Shown here: in pieces, positions 15,793 through 23,753 of the stretch | Layout of the letters: each line of letters begins with the position of its first letter | Position numbering within the stretch: the first letter of the stretch is position 1 | Source of the DNA: JBAZWV01 sp964393325 | GTDB taxonomy: Bacteria > Patescibacteriota > Patescibacteriia > 2-12-FULL-60-25 | Direction of reading: 5' to 3' | NCBI GenBank assembly: GCA_964393325.1 | Contig: CAYMTE010000004.1 | Location: 1 to 64,000 of the forward strand | Length of the DNA stretch: 64,000 bases | Position numbers and translations under genes: made by a program | Notes under the pieces: generated by a model | Told to the model about the DNA's origin: nothing | What the model saw: only the letters and a program-made list of their open reading frames with translations | The model's database searches: none

Positions 15793-16056
15793 TTATTTTC
15801 GTTTCAATTGATAGACTTTTAAAATTTCTTCGATGGCTTTTCGTTCTTTTCCGGATTTGATTTGATCAAGTGCGCAGTGCGACAGGTGATTTTTAAGCAA
15901 TACGTCTTCGATATTCGAGAGCGCTTGCTTCACGGCAGACGTTTGTGTGATGACATCGATGCAGTACGTGTTGTTCGCAATCAAGTCTTGAAGGCCACGT
16001 ATTTGGCCTTCAATGATCTTGAGCCGTCGGATGAGCGTATGGTTTTCTCCATGCAT
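15793..16056 (-). CDS. csoR: CsoR copper-sensing repressor
   Basis: 87 aa, all-helical DUF156 protein. The Cu(I) triad Cys-His-Cys is present: TYCIDVITQ, then NHLSHC in the next helix (His and Cys four apart). It binds operator DNA as a tetramer without copper and releases it with copper. The ATG at 16056 lies nine bases from a -10 element overlapped by a perfect palindrome, so it represses itself and the copA-HMA-cupredoxin genes after it. Confidence 0.92.
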   Translation of the reverse strand: MHGENHTLIRRLKIIEGQIRGLQDLIANNTYCIDVITQTSAVKQALSNIEDVLLKNHLSHCALDQIKSGKERKAIEEILKVYQLKRK

Positions 16057-16064
16057 ATGGGAGC

Positions 16065-16093
16065 ACTATACCCCCCGGGGGGTATATGCGCAA
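16065..16093 (-). promoter_or_regulatory. csoR-copA promoter with CsoR operator
   Basis: On the minus strand TTGCGC (16088-16093), 17-bp spacer, TATAGT (16065-16070). The palindrome TATACCCCCCGGGGGGTATA (16067-16086) fills the spacer and enters the -10. Core C-run/G-run with TA flanks is the known CsoR operator style. The predicted start is at or within two bases of the ATG, so the mRNA is nearly leaderless. Confidence 0.8.
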
Positions 16094-16105
16094 GGGCGGG
16101 AATGT

Positions 16106-16120
16106 TGCATACGGTATGCA
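16106..16120. repeat. Palindrome TGCATAC-G-GTATGCA
   Basis: A perfect 7-1-7 inverted repeat 20 bases beyond the CsoR operator and upstream of the tRNA-Ser promoter region. It could be a second operator; no matching regulator is evident. Confidence 0.3.
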
Positions 16121-16189
16121 CGACGAAAAAAACTACAGATCGCTCGACAAGCGAGGAAAAATAGGATAGTCTAGCCCCGTTCGATCTAC

Positions 16190-16207
16190 GGAGAGGTGGC
16201 CGAGTGG
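16190..16207 (+). repeat. Duplicate of the tRNA-Ser 5' end
   Basis: GGAGAGGTGGCCGAGTGG is identical to the first 18 bases of the tRNA-Ser at 16296, 106 bases downstream. No matching 3' half follows, so it is not a second tRNA gene. It would lie in the leader of the tRNA precursor. Confidence 0.6.
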
Positions 16208-16295
16208 GTGAGATCCGGTAGGATCGAACGGGCGAGAATGCACGCCCAGGAACATGCGAGGCACGGCTTTTGATCGAGGCTCTGCCGAGAACAAT

Positions 16296-16384
16296 GGAGA
16301 GGTGGCCGAGTGGTTTAAGGCAACGGACTTGAAATCCGTCGTACCCAAAAGGTACCGTGAGTTCGAATCTCACCCTCTCCGCCA
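16296..16384 (+). tRNA. tRNA-Ser (anticodon TGA)
   Basis: An 89-nt class II tRNA: acceptor GGAGAGG with CCTCTCC, anticodon arm GGACT-TGA-AATCC, long variable arm (GTACCC/GGTACC), T arm GAGTTCGAATCTC region, G discriminator and encoded CCA. Reads UCA and, by wobble, UCG codons. A terminator follows at 16414. Confidence 0.95.
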
Positions 16385-16413
16385 CGTCGCTCGCGAATGA
16401 GCGAAACCCATAG

Positions 16414-16436
16414 AACCGCCCGAAAGGGCGGTTTTA
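16414..16436 (+). terminator. Intrinsic terminator after tRNA-Ser
   Basis: AACCGCCC-GAAA-GGGCGGTT followed by TTATC; GAAA is a stable tetraloop. Confidence 0.8.
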
Positions 16437-16481
16437 TCATTGACGCATAGCGCGTGGCTCCATTACGATGGCTGCAATACT

Positions 16482-16919
16482 ATGCCAACCATCAACCCGT
16501 ACATCAATTTCAACGGCAATGCGGAAGAAGCGTTCATATTTTATAAATCCGTATTTGGCGGAGAGTTTACGCAGGTTGTGCGCTTCAAAGACATCGCAAG
16601 CGCGGAGTTTCCCATTCCGGAACAGGAAGCGGATAAAATCATGCGCATCGTGTTGCCGATCGGCAACAACGTGTTGATCGCGAATGACGTTCCCGAAAGC
16701 ATGGGGCGAGTGAATGAACGCGAAAACAGATCAAAGATTGCAATTCGCGCAGATCGTCGCGAAGAAGCCGACCGACTGTTTCACGGCCTTTCAGAAGGTG
16801 GAGAGGTTGAAATGCCTCTTTCTGACAGTCCATGGGGTTCCTATTTTGCCATGTTCAGAGACAAGTTTGGCATTGAGTGGACAGTGGAATACGATCCAGC
16901 GCTTCAGGAAAAATCCTAG
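16482..16919 (+). CDS. PhnB-like VOC (glyoxalase-fold) protein
   Basis: 145 aa from ATG 16482; the frame continues upstream but that stretch overlaps the tRNA terminator and has no start support. INPYINFNGNAEEAFIFYKS and the end PWGSYFAMFRDKFGIEWTV are diagnostic of the PhnB/3-dmu-9_3-mt group of the vicinal-oxygen-chelate fold. Reactions in this group vary widely, and many members are uncharacterised. Stand-alone gene in a run of small cytoplasmic proteins. Confidence 0.88.
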   Translation: MPTINPYINFNGNAEEAFIFYKSVFGGEFTQVVRFKDIASAEFPIPEQEADKIMRIVLPIGNNVLIANDVPESMGRVNERENRSKIAIRADRREEADRLFHGLSEGGEVEMPLSDSPWGSYFAMFRDKFGIEWTVEYDPALQEKS

Positions 16920-16957
16920 CGAGTTCATGAGTATATTGCGTATACACATGCAGAAAT

Positions 16958-17353
16958 ATGAATAAGATCTTTTTTAAGAGCGTCTGGGCGGTCCTGGCCG
17001 GATGTATATTTATCGGTATTACGCACACGGGAATGGATGCAATTCTTGAAGGTCTCGGCGTGCTCCCAAAGGGCAATCTATTTGTTGGAACGGGGTTGAT
17101 ACTTATCGTGATTGCGTATCGTGTGATATTTAGTTTTATCGGGTGCTATATTACCGCGTTCTTGGCTCCAAGAAATCCGATGGCGCACACGATTGTTCTA
17201 GGTGCCATCGGTCTCGCGTTGAGTACGGTTGGAGCCCTGGCGAATGCGAAGATGCATTTGGGGCCAAGTTGGTATGCGTGGGTATTAGTCGCCGTTTCTC
17301 TGCCGATCGCGTGGATCGCGGGAAGGGTGTACCTAGGAAAGACGACGGCGTGA
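16958..17353 (+). CDS. Small four-helix membrane protein, unknown
   Basis: 131 aa with four likely TM segments (about 6-27, 42-66, 75-94, 104-123) and a positive C-terminal end. It resembles uncharacterised integral membrane proteins of about this size; no functional motif is visible. It sits between the VOC protein and the DUF1801 protein, all on the plus strand with short gaps, so co-transcription is plausible. Confidence 0.65.
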   Translation: MNKIFFKSVWAVLAGCIFIGITHTGMDAILEGLGVLPKGNLFVGTGLILIVIAYRVIFSFIGCYITAFLAPRNPMAHTIVLGAIGLALSTVGALANAKMHLGPSWYAWVLVAVSLPIAWIAGRVYLGKTTA

Positions 17354-17378
17354 GGAGGTCGTCGATGACGATCGAGCT

Positions 17379-17753
17379 ATGAAAACATTCAAGGACGTCG
17401 ATGCGTATATCGCGGCTCAACCGAAGCAAGTGGGTGCGGCGCTCGCGAAGCTTCGTCATACGATCAAAAAAGCCGCGCCGCGTGCACACGAGCGTATTAG
17501 CTATGGGATGCCGTTTTATGAATACGGGGGATCGGGATACGCGGGGAGGTTGATCTACTTCGCGGCGTTCAAGAAACACATCAGCGTGTTCATTCCGCCG
17601 TCGCTTGGCGGGTATCCAAAAGCACTCCGTGCATATCAAGCCTCAAAATCATCATTTCATTTTCCCTTGGACGCGTCCTTGCCGTTTGCACTTCTAGAAA
17701 AAACGGTGCGAGCGATCGTGAAGGAACGCGATGCAAGCAAAAAGGCGAGATAA
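17379..17753 (+). CDS. DUF1801 (YdhG-like) protein
   Basis: 124 aa. FKDVDAYIAAQPKQVGAAL, ISYGMPFYEY and the KKHISVFIPPSLGG block are typical of DUF1801, a frataxin-like fold group that includes YdhG-type proteins proposed to deliver iron. No direct activity can be deduced. Preceded by the small membrane protein; followed by the converging unknown gene at 17802. Confidence 0.85.
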   Translation: MKTFKDVDAYIAAQPKQVGAALAKLRHTIKKAAPRAHERISYGMPFYEYGGSGYAGRLIYFAAFKKHISVFIPPSLGGYPKALRAYQASKSSFHFPLDASLPFALLEKTVRAIVKERDASKKAR

Positions 17754-17801
17754 GTTGTTCCGGCAATCGCACGATGTGTCAGCTCGGGCGAACGGGCGGT
17801 G

Positions 17802-18188
17802 TTATTGTTTTCGAGATCGTACAAAGTGAAGGGCGCCTTCGTATGCGGTGAGATCTTCGCGGATCGATTTGAGAAGAATGATGGGCGGCAGCGAACGATC
17901 TTCTTCGGCGGCATCCGATTGTTCCCAGAGCGCCGCGCGTTCGCGTTCCGCATGCTGCACGAGTGTTTCTGCGTGCGCGACGGCTGCACGAAGGGCGACG
18001 AGCGTTTCTTCTTGTTTTTGCTCTGTCCAGGACGAAAGCGTCGTAGGATCTATCGCGTATAAGCAGGGCGGTTCACCATGGATTTTTGCAAGCTCCGCCG
18101 TTACGACATGAACCTGTGCGTCGGCGCGCTCAAGGAATTCCGCTCTAGAAAGTCTTTGTTGCGATGACGGGTGATTAGGCGTTTGCAT
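17802..18188 (-). CDS. Unknown helical protein downstream of SulP
   Basis: 128 aa, predicted mostly alpha-helical with long Glu/Ala/Arg-rich stretches (TLVALRAAVAHAETLVQHAE); no signal peptide or membrane segment. No family recognised. Its start overlaps the end of the SulP gene by 14 nt, so it is translated from the same mRNA and may be a cytoplasmic partner of the transporter or simply a passenger. Confidence 0.6.
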   Translation of the reverse strand: MQTPNHPSSQQRLSRAEFLERADAQVHVVTAELAKIHGEPPCLYAIDPTTLSSWTEQKQEETLVALRAAVAHAETLVQHAERERAALWEQSDAAEEDRSLPPIILLKSIREDLTAYEGALHFVRSRKQ

Positions 18189-19842
18189 AGCGCGTCGAAG
18201 TAGGGAGTGACATGTCGACGGGTTTGACGCCGAAATAGTGCAGGGCGTCTTGAGACTTAGGGAATACCATTCCCCGGTCCTTTAATCGTCGGTAGTTCGG
18301 GGATACTTGTTCAAGAAGGTCGGTGACCGTGTCATTCAAGCTCGTGAGACAGATCTGCTGTCCTCGTGTTTCGGCGATGGAGATGATTTCGTCTAACGCC
18401 TCCGCTCCATCGAGATCGATGAAGTAGACGCTCCGTAGTCGGAGCACGATGATCTTGTACTTCGTCAAATCCTTTTCAAAACGATCAATATGCGCGCGAC
18501 TATTGATGTAGGCGAGTTTGCCGCTGAACGAGTAGAGAAGAATGTCGCCGTTCTCTTTGATCTCTTTAAGTTGATCCCCAGCTAAGCTTTGCACGATGCC
18601 TTCTTCGAAGGTGTTGAGCTTTACTTCAAAGTGACCGTGCGAGATTTTTTCGACAAAGAGGAGGAGCGATAGCGCCGTGCCGAATCCGATGCCGATAATT
18701 GGGTCTTGGTAAAAGGTGACAGCTGCAACGAGGAGTGACAGCCAGAAGCCAGATCTCTGATAGTGATAGAATTTCGCCAAGTGCTCTTTTTCGACCATGA
18801 GGATCGCGACGAACACCAGAATCGCAGCGATCACGGCCATCGGGATGTAGCTAAAATACGCGAGGAGAAGAAAAGAGATGAGCGCGAGGAAGACAGAGCT
18901 GATCGTGGCAGATGTCTTATGCGTCGCTCCGGTTTTGATATTGAGCGATGTTCGCGCCAGGGCGGCTGTTGCAGGGATTCCGCCTGCCAATCCAGATGCG
19001 ATATTCGCCAAGCCAAGTCCGAGCATTTCTTTTCGTTCGTTGTGCTTTGTGCGCGTCATGGCATCCGCAATTTTTGCGGAGAGCATCGTTTCAAGGATGG
19101 CAACGAGGGCGATTGCCGTTGCGGCGGGGAAGAGACTTGCAGAAAAATTGAATTGCGGAAGGTGAAATAGCGAGAATGAGAAATTCCCAAACACGCTTCC
19201 GAGCGTCGCGAGTCGGAGTGGGAGAATCCCGGTGGAGGCGAGATACCCAAGAAGAATTCCGATAGGTGATAAGAGGAGCGCGCCAGGAATTTTTGGGACA
19301 AGTCGTCGCAACACGAAGAGTGAGAGAAGGAAGAGGCAAAAAATGCTGACCGTTGGAATCGATGCATCCGATAGATGCCGCAATGATTCAAGTGTATTTG
19401 CGAAGAAACTCTCATGCTTCGGTAATCCGGAGAGTCCAAGAGCCGAATTCAATTGGTTGAACGCGATAATGCCTGCGACGCCAAGGGTAAATCCATTGAT
19501 CGCGCTCGAAGGGATGAAGACAAGGTATCGTTCTAATTTAAACGCGTACGCGACGAGAATGAGACCTCCTGCAATAAGTGTAACGAGAGGGAGATCGCCT
19601 GTTCCGTGAAGCGCGACATGCGCAGCGATCAGTCCAGAGAGCGCCCCTGTCGGACCGACGATGTTGTAGTTGCTTCCACCGAAGATCGATGCGATAAGTC
19701 CGGCCCACACGGCCGTGAGAATGCCGATGACGGGAGTTGAGCCTGACGCGACCGCGAGAGAGATGGAGAGCGGCATGGCAACCAGGGAGACCGTTATTCC
19801 GGATTTCCAATTATGGGCAAGAGTTGAGACGAATGAGTTCAT
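18175..19842 (-). CDS. SulP-family anion transporter with STAS domain
   Basis: 555 aa. The N-terminal 400 residues are the SulP membrane core: VSLVAMPLSISLAVASG, GGSNYNIVGPTGALSG (substrate-site region) and GLGLANIASGLAGGIPATAA. Residues about 425-535 are a cytoplasmic STAS domain (LLYSFSGKLAYINSRAH, IVLRLRSVYFIDLDGAEAL). SulP proteins carry sulfate, bicarbonate or carboxylates; the substrate cannot be told. It follows the CsoR/RcnR-type regulator gene by 35 bases, so its expression is probably controlled by a metal or sulfur-species sensor, an uncommon pairing. Confidence 0.9.
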   Translation of the reverse strand: MNSFVSTLAHNWKSGITVSLVAMPLSISLAVASGSTPVIGILTAVWAGLIASIFGGSNYNIVGPTGALSGLIAAHVALHGTGDLPLVTLIAGGLILVAYAFKLERYLVFIPSSAINGFTLGVAGIIAFNQLNSALGLSGLPKHESFFANTLESLRHLSDASIPTVSIFCLFLLSLFVLRRLVPKIPGALLLSPIGILLGYLASTGILPLRLATLGSVFGNFSFSLFHLPQFNFSASLFPAATAIALVAILETMLSAKIADAMTRTKHNERKEMLGLGLANIASGLAGGIPATAALARTSLNIKTGATHKTSATISSVFLALISFLLLAYFSYIPMAVIAAILVFVAILMVEKEHLAKFYHYQRSGFWLSLLVAAVTFYQDPIIGIGFGTALSLLLFVEKISHGHFEVKLNTFEEGIVQSLAGDQLKEIKENGDILLYSFSGKLAYINSRAHIDRFEKDLTKYKIIVLRLRSVYFIDLDGAEALDEIISIAETRGQQICLTSLNDTVTDLLEQVSPNYRRLKDRGMVFPKSQDALHYFGVKPVDMSLPTSTRYANA

Positions 19843-19877
19843 AGGTGAATGAAAATATCGGATGCGATACGGAAGGA

Positions 19878-20153
19878 TCAGCGTTTTGAAGACATGGTGT
19901 ACACCTCGAGGAGTTCCTTAATGGCTTTTTGCTGTTCGGCTTTATGTTGCATTTGTTCGACGACGTGGATCTTGATATGGCTTTCGAGCATGAGATGATC
20001 CAGGCTCTTCAGCGATCGTTGAATGGAAAGAGATTGAAGAAGGAGTGACTGACAGTAGGACTCTTTTTCAATTGCCTTGATAAGGCCCTCGAGCTGCCCT
20101 CGGATGATTTTGGCGCGATGGAGTGCGCGCGCTTTAATTTTTGGGTCGACCAT
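19878..20153 (-). CDS. CsoR/RcnR-family repressor with a Cys-His-His site
   Basis: 91 aa, DUF156 fold. Compared with CsoR at 15793, the sensing positions read Cys (SYCQSLLLQ), His (ESHIKI) and His in place of the second Cys (SHIKIH). Cys-His-His matches nickel/cobalt RcnR better than copper CsoR, although the N-terminal His of RcnR is missing (MVDPKIK). A persulfide sensor of the CstR kind needs two Cys and is unlikely. It controls itself and the SulP gene through a palindrome at 20185-20205. Confidence 0.85.
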   Translation of the reverse strand: MVDPKIKARALHRAKIIRGQLEGLIKAIEKESYCQSLLLQSLSIQRSLKSLDHLMLESHIKIHVVEQMQHKAEQQKAIKELLEVYTMSSKR

Positions 20154-20183
20154 AGGATGAGATGAAGAATATCTGTGAGGAGT

Positions 20184-20205
20184 AATATAGGGGGTACCCC
20201 TATAT
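20184..20205 (-). promoter_or_regulatory. Operator and -10 of the RcnR-like/SulP operon
   Basis: ATATAGGGG-GTA-CCCCTATAT (20185-20205) is a perfect 9-3-9 inverted repeat. A TATATT -10 (minus strand, 20184-20189) overlaps its edge. G-run/C-run orientation is opposite to that of the csoR operator, which fits a different member of the same repressor family. Confidence 0.7.
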
Positions 20206-20326
20206 CCTATATAGTGAGAGTATTATGCTCTTCGCATATCGGATGTCAATCAGTACAAAAAACAACAGGGTTTGCGGTTTGGCCGTTGTGTCGATCTGAA
20301 GGCTTGCGTGACGTAGAATGGGGGGT

Positions 20327-20605
20327 ATGAGTACGTGGTATGTGTATATCCTGCGATGCGCGGACGAGAGTTTGTATGTCGGTATTTCGACGGATATCGA
20401 AAAACGCGTGCAGCGTCATAACGCCGGCAAGGGGGCGGCGTATACGCGCAGTCATCGTCCCGTCGTATTGGTGTGGTCGGAGCTCGCGGAATCTGAATCA
20501 GCGGCCCGAAAACGGGAGGCGCAGATGAAAGGATGGACACGTGCGGAAAAACTCCGGTTGGTTCAGAGTCTGAATCCGAGCGGCGAGCGTGAAGGGTGTA
20601 TGTGA
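20327..20605 (+). CDS. GIY-YIG nuclease-family protein (UPF0213/YhbQ-like)
   Basis: 92 aa. WYVYILRCADESLYVGIS has the two sequence marks (YVY...YVG), then R in IEKRVQRHN, and E in a C-terminal KREAQMKGWTRAEKLRLV block. This is the stand-alone GIY-YIG type seen in most bacteria, possibly a structure-specific DNA nuclease. The ATG at 20327 follows a G-rich ribosome site; an in-frame ATG 9 bases earlier is possible. Confidence 0.9.
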   Translation: MSTWYVYILRCADESLYVGISTDIEKRVQRHNAGKGAAYTRSHRPVVLVWSELAESESAARKREAQMKGWTRAEKLRLVQSLNPSGEREGCM

Positions 20606-20615
20606 ACAGCTGTTT

Positions 20616-21122
20616 TTATGGAGATGTCTTCTTGTACATCCCCATCGAAGGTGTGCCTTCGGCGATCGTGATGAGCTCTGGGCGCTGCGGATCGTATTTC
20701 ACGTGAAGGGTATTGCCGGGTTGATACATCCCGACTTCAAACATCGAGATAAACGTGTTGACCGTTGCCCGGAAGGGGGCGCGATCGCGCGCGTGAACGT
20801 CGAGTTCAAGAGCTACGCCGGCCTTTGGGAGTGCACCACCGCGTTGGAGTGAGGAGCCGTTTTCACGGAAGGAGATAACGGTCGCATCTGCATTAACGCC
20901 GATATCCATGAGCCGTTCATGTTGTGCCATCGGACCGAAGAGGAATTTCCAAAAAAGCCAGAAAAAAAGCACAAGCAAGGGAAGGATGAATAGGAGTGCG
21001 GACAACTGACCCGAGACGACAATGGAGAACACGCCGACAGCACCGCCGACGACCGCTCCGCCGAGTCCGATCCAGACGCCAACGCCGAGTTTATTGAGCG
21101 CTTTGATGAAGTAGGTAAACAT
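20616..21122 (-). CDS. Two-TM membrane protein, DUF3592-like
   Basis: 168 aa from ATG 21122; an upstream in-frame extension is Arg/Pro-rich and unlike a protein start. Two TM helices (about 12-36 and 40-62) are followed by a soluble domain with ATVISFRENGS, a GVALELDVHARDRAPFRATV strand pair and QPGNTLHVKYDPQRPELITI. This last pattern recurs in DUF3592-like membrane proteins of unknown function. Stand-alone, convergent with the GIY-YIG gene. Confidence 0.65.
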   Translation of the reverse strand: MFTYFIKALNKLGVGVWIGLGGAVVGGAVGVFSIVVSGQLSALLFILPLLVLFFWLFWKFLFGPMAQHERLMDIGVNADATVISFRENGSSLQRGGALPKAGVALELDVHARDRAPFRATVNTFISMFEVGMYQPGNTLHVKYDPQRPELITIAEGTPSMGMYKKTSP

Positions 21123-21244
21123 AGCGATATTTTGACAGCGTAATGGACGGAGAGAAGACCTGCAAGGCGACGGGCTTCTTGAGAGAGGATTGCTTATAAA
21201 AGGGGGTCGTGGCACATGGTTTGGTAAAAACATGTTGAGTATAC

Positions 21245-21273
21245 TTGACTTTTTGCTGAAAAATGGCTATATG
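21245..21273 (+). promoter_or_regulatory. Promoter of the secreted protein gene at 21324
   Basis: TTGACT (21245-21250), 17-bp spacer, TATATG (21268-21273). Predicted start near 21280, giving a conventional leader of about 44 nt with AAGGAGAG before the ATG. Confidence 0.55.
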
Positions 21274-21323
21274 AGGACGTACGTGCGCGAATATCTCGCG
21301 AGCGTGAACAAGGAGAGTTTGTC

Positions 21324-22415
21324 ATGGCAGGACATCGTTCTTCGACATCTATCTATACAGCGTTGGCTCTGTTCTTTTCTCTCATGGCCTTCGGGGTCAG
21401 CGTGAAGGGGTTCCCACTGTTCTCTGCGGCGGGAACAGGCGCGTCTTCGCGTCCCGTCGAGCAGGCGACGGCGTTCAAGATCGATCCGGAAGGGATCCCG
21501 GTCGGGTTTGAAAAACGGGCGTTCGTGATCACTCACGAGAGCTCGGATGACGGCTTCGACCGCTTCACCTTTCAGCCGCTGCAGACGCGCTATCCCGTGC
21601 TGCGCTTTATCGGCGCGAATGCGGATCAAACAATGATCGCGTATACGGCGCTCGCATTCCCCGATGGGGAGGGTGGGGTGACGGATGTGGGATTCGCAGA
21701 AGCGGCCTCCGCAGCTCGCGCGGATCTCGTTTCGAGTGGGCGGCTGATGCTTGAGCGCCCGGATGGATCGACAATCGCGATCGTGGGGGACGGCGCGGAC
21801 ATTGTCGCGGCTGCATGGCACCCGACGGATTCCTATCGCATCGCGTTCAGTGGGTATCTGGAAGATGGGCAAGGCACGGTTGATGTCTACAACGTTCGAA
21901 TGAACACATCGGAGGACGCGATTCAGGGGGAACTCGCGCCCGAACTCCTTCTGTGGGGTGATGACGGCGCGAGTCTCGGCGTTTCCATGGAGAGCCGTTG
22001 GTGCTTCGTGCGAAGCGCGAGCGGGAATATGCGTTGTTGGCATGGGATCGGTCTGGGGAGTGCGGGAGTTGATGGGAGTGAGGAGTGGGGAGCTCTCATG
22101 ACGTTCGAGGAGGGTCACCTGTCGAGGAACATGGTCGATCCCGCGTTCGCGATGCGATTCGAACATGGTGGAAGCGTCGCTGCTCCGGATGGCTGGCCCG
22201 GGGGCGAGCTCCGGTTTACGAGCGGAGACGGGTCGTTATCGAGCATGGTCGTGTCTCCAGATCAGCTCCAGTATATGGGGCGTCGGGGGTTCGCCTACGT
22301 GTTCGATGATCCTGTCTCGAGCGGCGCGTGCCTCGCGGTGAGCGACGGATCGATCCCGCTGCAGCGTTTCGGTTGGAACGCGGAGGAGCAGCGATTCTAT
22401 TCGTTGCGCGAATGA
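21324..22415 (+). CDS. Secreted or membrane-anchored unknown protein
   Basis: 363 aa. A hydrophobic N-terminus (SIYTALALFFSLMAFGVSV, about 8-26) is a signal peptide or anchor. The body is beta-rich with repeated patterns of the type ADIVAAAWHPTDSYRIAFSG, suggesting a WD40/TolB-like propeller, but too divergent to name. AAGGAGAG gives a strong ribosome site. It precedes another membrane protein by 43 bases. A role in the cell envelope is inferred from the signal only. Confidence 0.65.
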   Translation: MAGHRSSTSIYTALALFFSLMAFGVSVKGFPLFSAAGTGASSRPVEQATAFKIDPEGIPVGFEKRAFVITHESSDDGFDRFTFQPLQTRYPVLRFIGANADQTMIAYTALAFPDGEGGVTDVGFAEAASAARADLVSSGRLMLERPDGSTIAIVGDGADIVAAAWHPTDSYRIAFSGYLEDGQGTVDVYNVRMNTSEDAIQGELAPELLLWGDDGASLGVSMESRWCFVRSASGNMRCWHGIGLGSAGVDGSEEWGALMTFEEGHLSRNMVDPAFAMRFEHGGSVAAPDGWPGGELRFTSGDGSLSSMVVSPDQLQYMGRRGFAYVFDDPVSSGACLAVSDGSIPLQRFGWNAEEQRFYSLRE

Positions 22416-22458
22416 CGTGCGCTGCGGATGCGCGAACGAGCGCAAGAAAGGCGGATGC

Positions 22459-23022
22459 ATGGAAGTGCGTCGTTGGGTGCGCGAAAATAGCTCACGGTTC
22501 TTGCTTTGGGTTCTTTGCGCTCTGATCGGATCTCTCATCGGATTTCTCATAACATTCGTGCCCTACCACCTATGGAGGAGTTGGACGCCTGCGACGTACG
22601 TATGGGCACGAAAGATAGCCTGTCTCTACGTCTCAGAGCTCGTGCCTTCGCGGGCACTCGACGCGAAGGGGCAGCCGGTCGGATCCGCAGGACGTGTATC
22701 CCTGATCATTCACTACATCAAGAAGGACGAGGACTATTTCGTTCTCCGAATGTTCGGATCGGGTTATTTCTGGGAATGTATGGGCGAGATGTCGGAGGTC
22801 GTCAAGTATTATTCATCGTTGGAGCTCCCGGGCTATTGGTGCCGCATGGATGAATCGGTACCTTTTTCTCGGTTCACCCTTCTCGAGGAGCAGCATTTCA
22901 CGTGCCCGAAGGGAACGACGATCGATGAGGCTTTTGATTGCTTTTTAATGGCGGAGATGGCATTGGCTCTAGAGAGACTCCGCTTCGTGCACGAAACGTC
23001 AGACGAGCCGGATCAGCCGTAG
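22459..23022 (+). CDS. Membrane protein with one N-terminal helix, unknown
   Basis: 187 aa from ATG 22459, preceded by AAAGGCGG. One strong TM helix (FLLWVLCALIGSLIGFLITF, about 14-33) and an external or cytoplasmic domain with several Cys and Trp, no recognised family. Probably co-transcribed with the gene at 21324. The frame is open upstream to 22417 but lacks a ribosome site there. Confidence 0.55.
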   Translation: MEVRRWVRENSSRFLLWVLCALIGSLIGFLITFVPYHLWRSWTPATYVWARKIACLYVSELVPSRALDAKGQPVGSAGRVSLIIHYIKKDEDYFVLRMFGSGYFWECMGEMSEVVKYYSSLELPGYWCRMDESVPFSRFTLLEEQHFTCPKGTTIDEAFDCFLMAEMALALERLRFVHETSDEPDQP

Positions 23023-23153
23023 TGCAAGAGTGTGGGCGGTGAAGGTGTACTTCTTTGGCTTGCGACGAGTGTTGCAAGCCTTTTTTATATCCGAATCATA
23101 CGTGGTGCCTCGTGAAGAGCGAGGGCGAGATATGGAGCGGCGTGTCTGTTTCG

Positions 23154-23162
23154 TGCTACACT
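23154..23162 (+). promoter_or_regulatory. Extended -10 promoter before the 23173 gene
   Basis: TGC-TACACT (-10 at 23157-23162) ends 10 bases before the ATG, so the mRNA leader would be only a few bases long. Confidence 0.5.
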
Positions 23163-23172
23163 TTCTCTACGT

Positions 23173-23679
23173 ATGCGTTACAACGAGCAGCTAGAAGATC
23201 AAATCATGAAAGCGCAAGACGCGTTCGTGTGGGAGGCTCCGGATCGTGAGGAACGTCGACGCGGACCGCGCTGGTACGCCTTTATGAGTTTGGTTGCGCT
23301 CGGGTTTGTTATTTACGCCGTGGCGACCGGGAATTTTCTCTTTGCCTTTTTGATTTTGCTCGTGGCGATCATTCTTGTTCTTGCCGGCAACCAACCGCCA
23401 CAGAACGTCCTCGTACAAATAGGGAAGAACGGCGTGGTGGTTGATGGAACGCTGTACGATTATCGGGACTTGTCGAGTTTCGCGATCGTGTATAACCCAC
23501 CCGAGACAAAAGTTCTCTATCTAGAGCCGGCGCGGTTTTATCGGCCACGATTGCGCATCTTCCTTCAAGATCAAAACCCCCTTGATATTCGAGGACATTT
23601 GAAGACCTATCTCCGCGAGGATATAGACTTGCAGGATGAGCATTTATCTGATATCGTTGCGCGGCTTCTCAAAATCTAG
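23173..23679 (+). CDS. Two-TM protein of a Patescibacteria-type DUF5673-like family
   Basis: 168 aa. A charged N-terminus (WEAPDREERRRGPRWY), two TM helices (about 36-52 and 56-72), then a pleckstrin-like soluble domain with LVQIGKNGVVVDGTLYDYRDLSSFAIVYN and YLEPARFYRPRLRIFLQD. The layout is common in CPR genomes; function unknown. It precedes tRNA-Arg. Confidence 0.7.
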   Translation: MRYNEQLEDQIMKAQDAFVWEAPDREERRRGPRWYAFMSLVALGFVIYAVATGNFLFAFLILLVAIILVLAGNQPPQNVLVQIGKNGVVVDGTLYDYRDLSSFAIVYNPPETKVLYLEPARFYRPRLRIFLQDQNPLDIRGHLKTYLREDIDLQDEHLSDIVARLLKI

Positions 23680-23753
23680 TTTGTGACGGGAGATGAGGCG
23701 TTCGGCTCGCGTATAGGCACCGGATCGCTCCTCGTCTATCGTCGTCAACGTAT

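Noticed and set aside
16190..16290. A second tRNA-Ser gene upstream of the one at 16296
   Set aside because: Only the first 18 bases match; there is no anticodon arm, T arm or acceptor 3' strand after it.
23055..23249. Cys-rich 64-aa plus-strand frame
   Set aside because: It overlaps the promoter and start of the better supported gene at 23173 and has no ribosome site.
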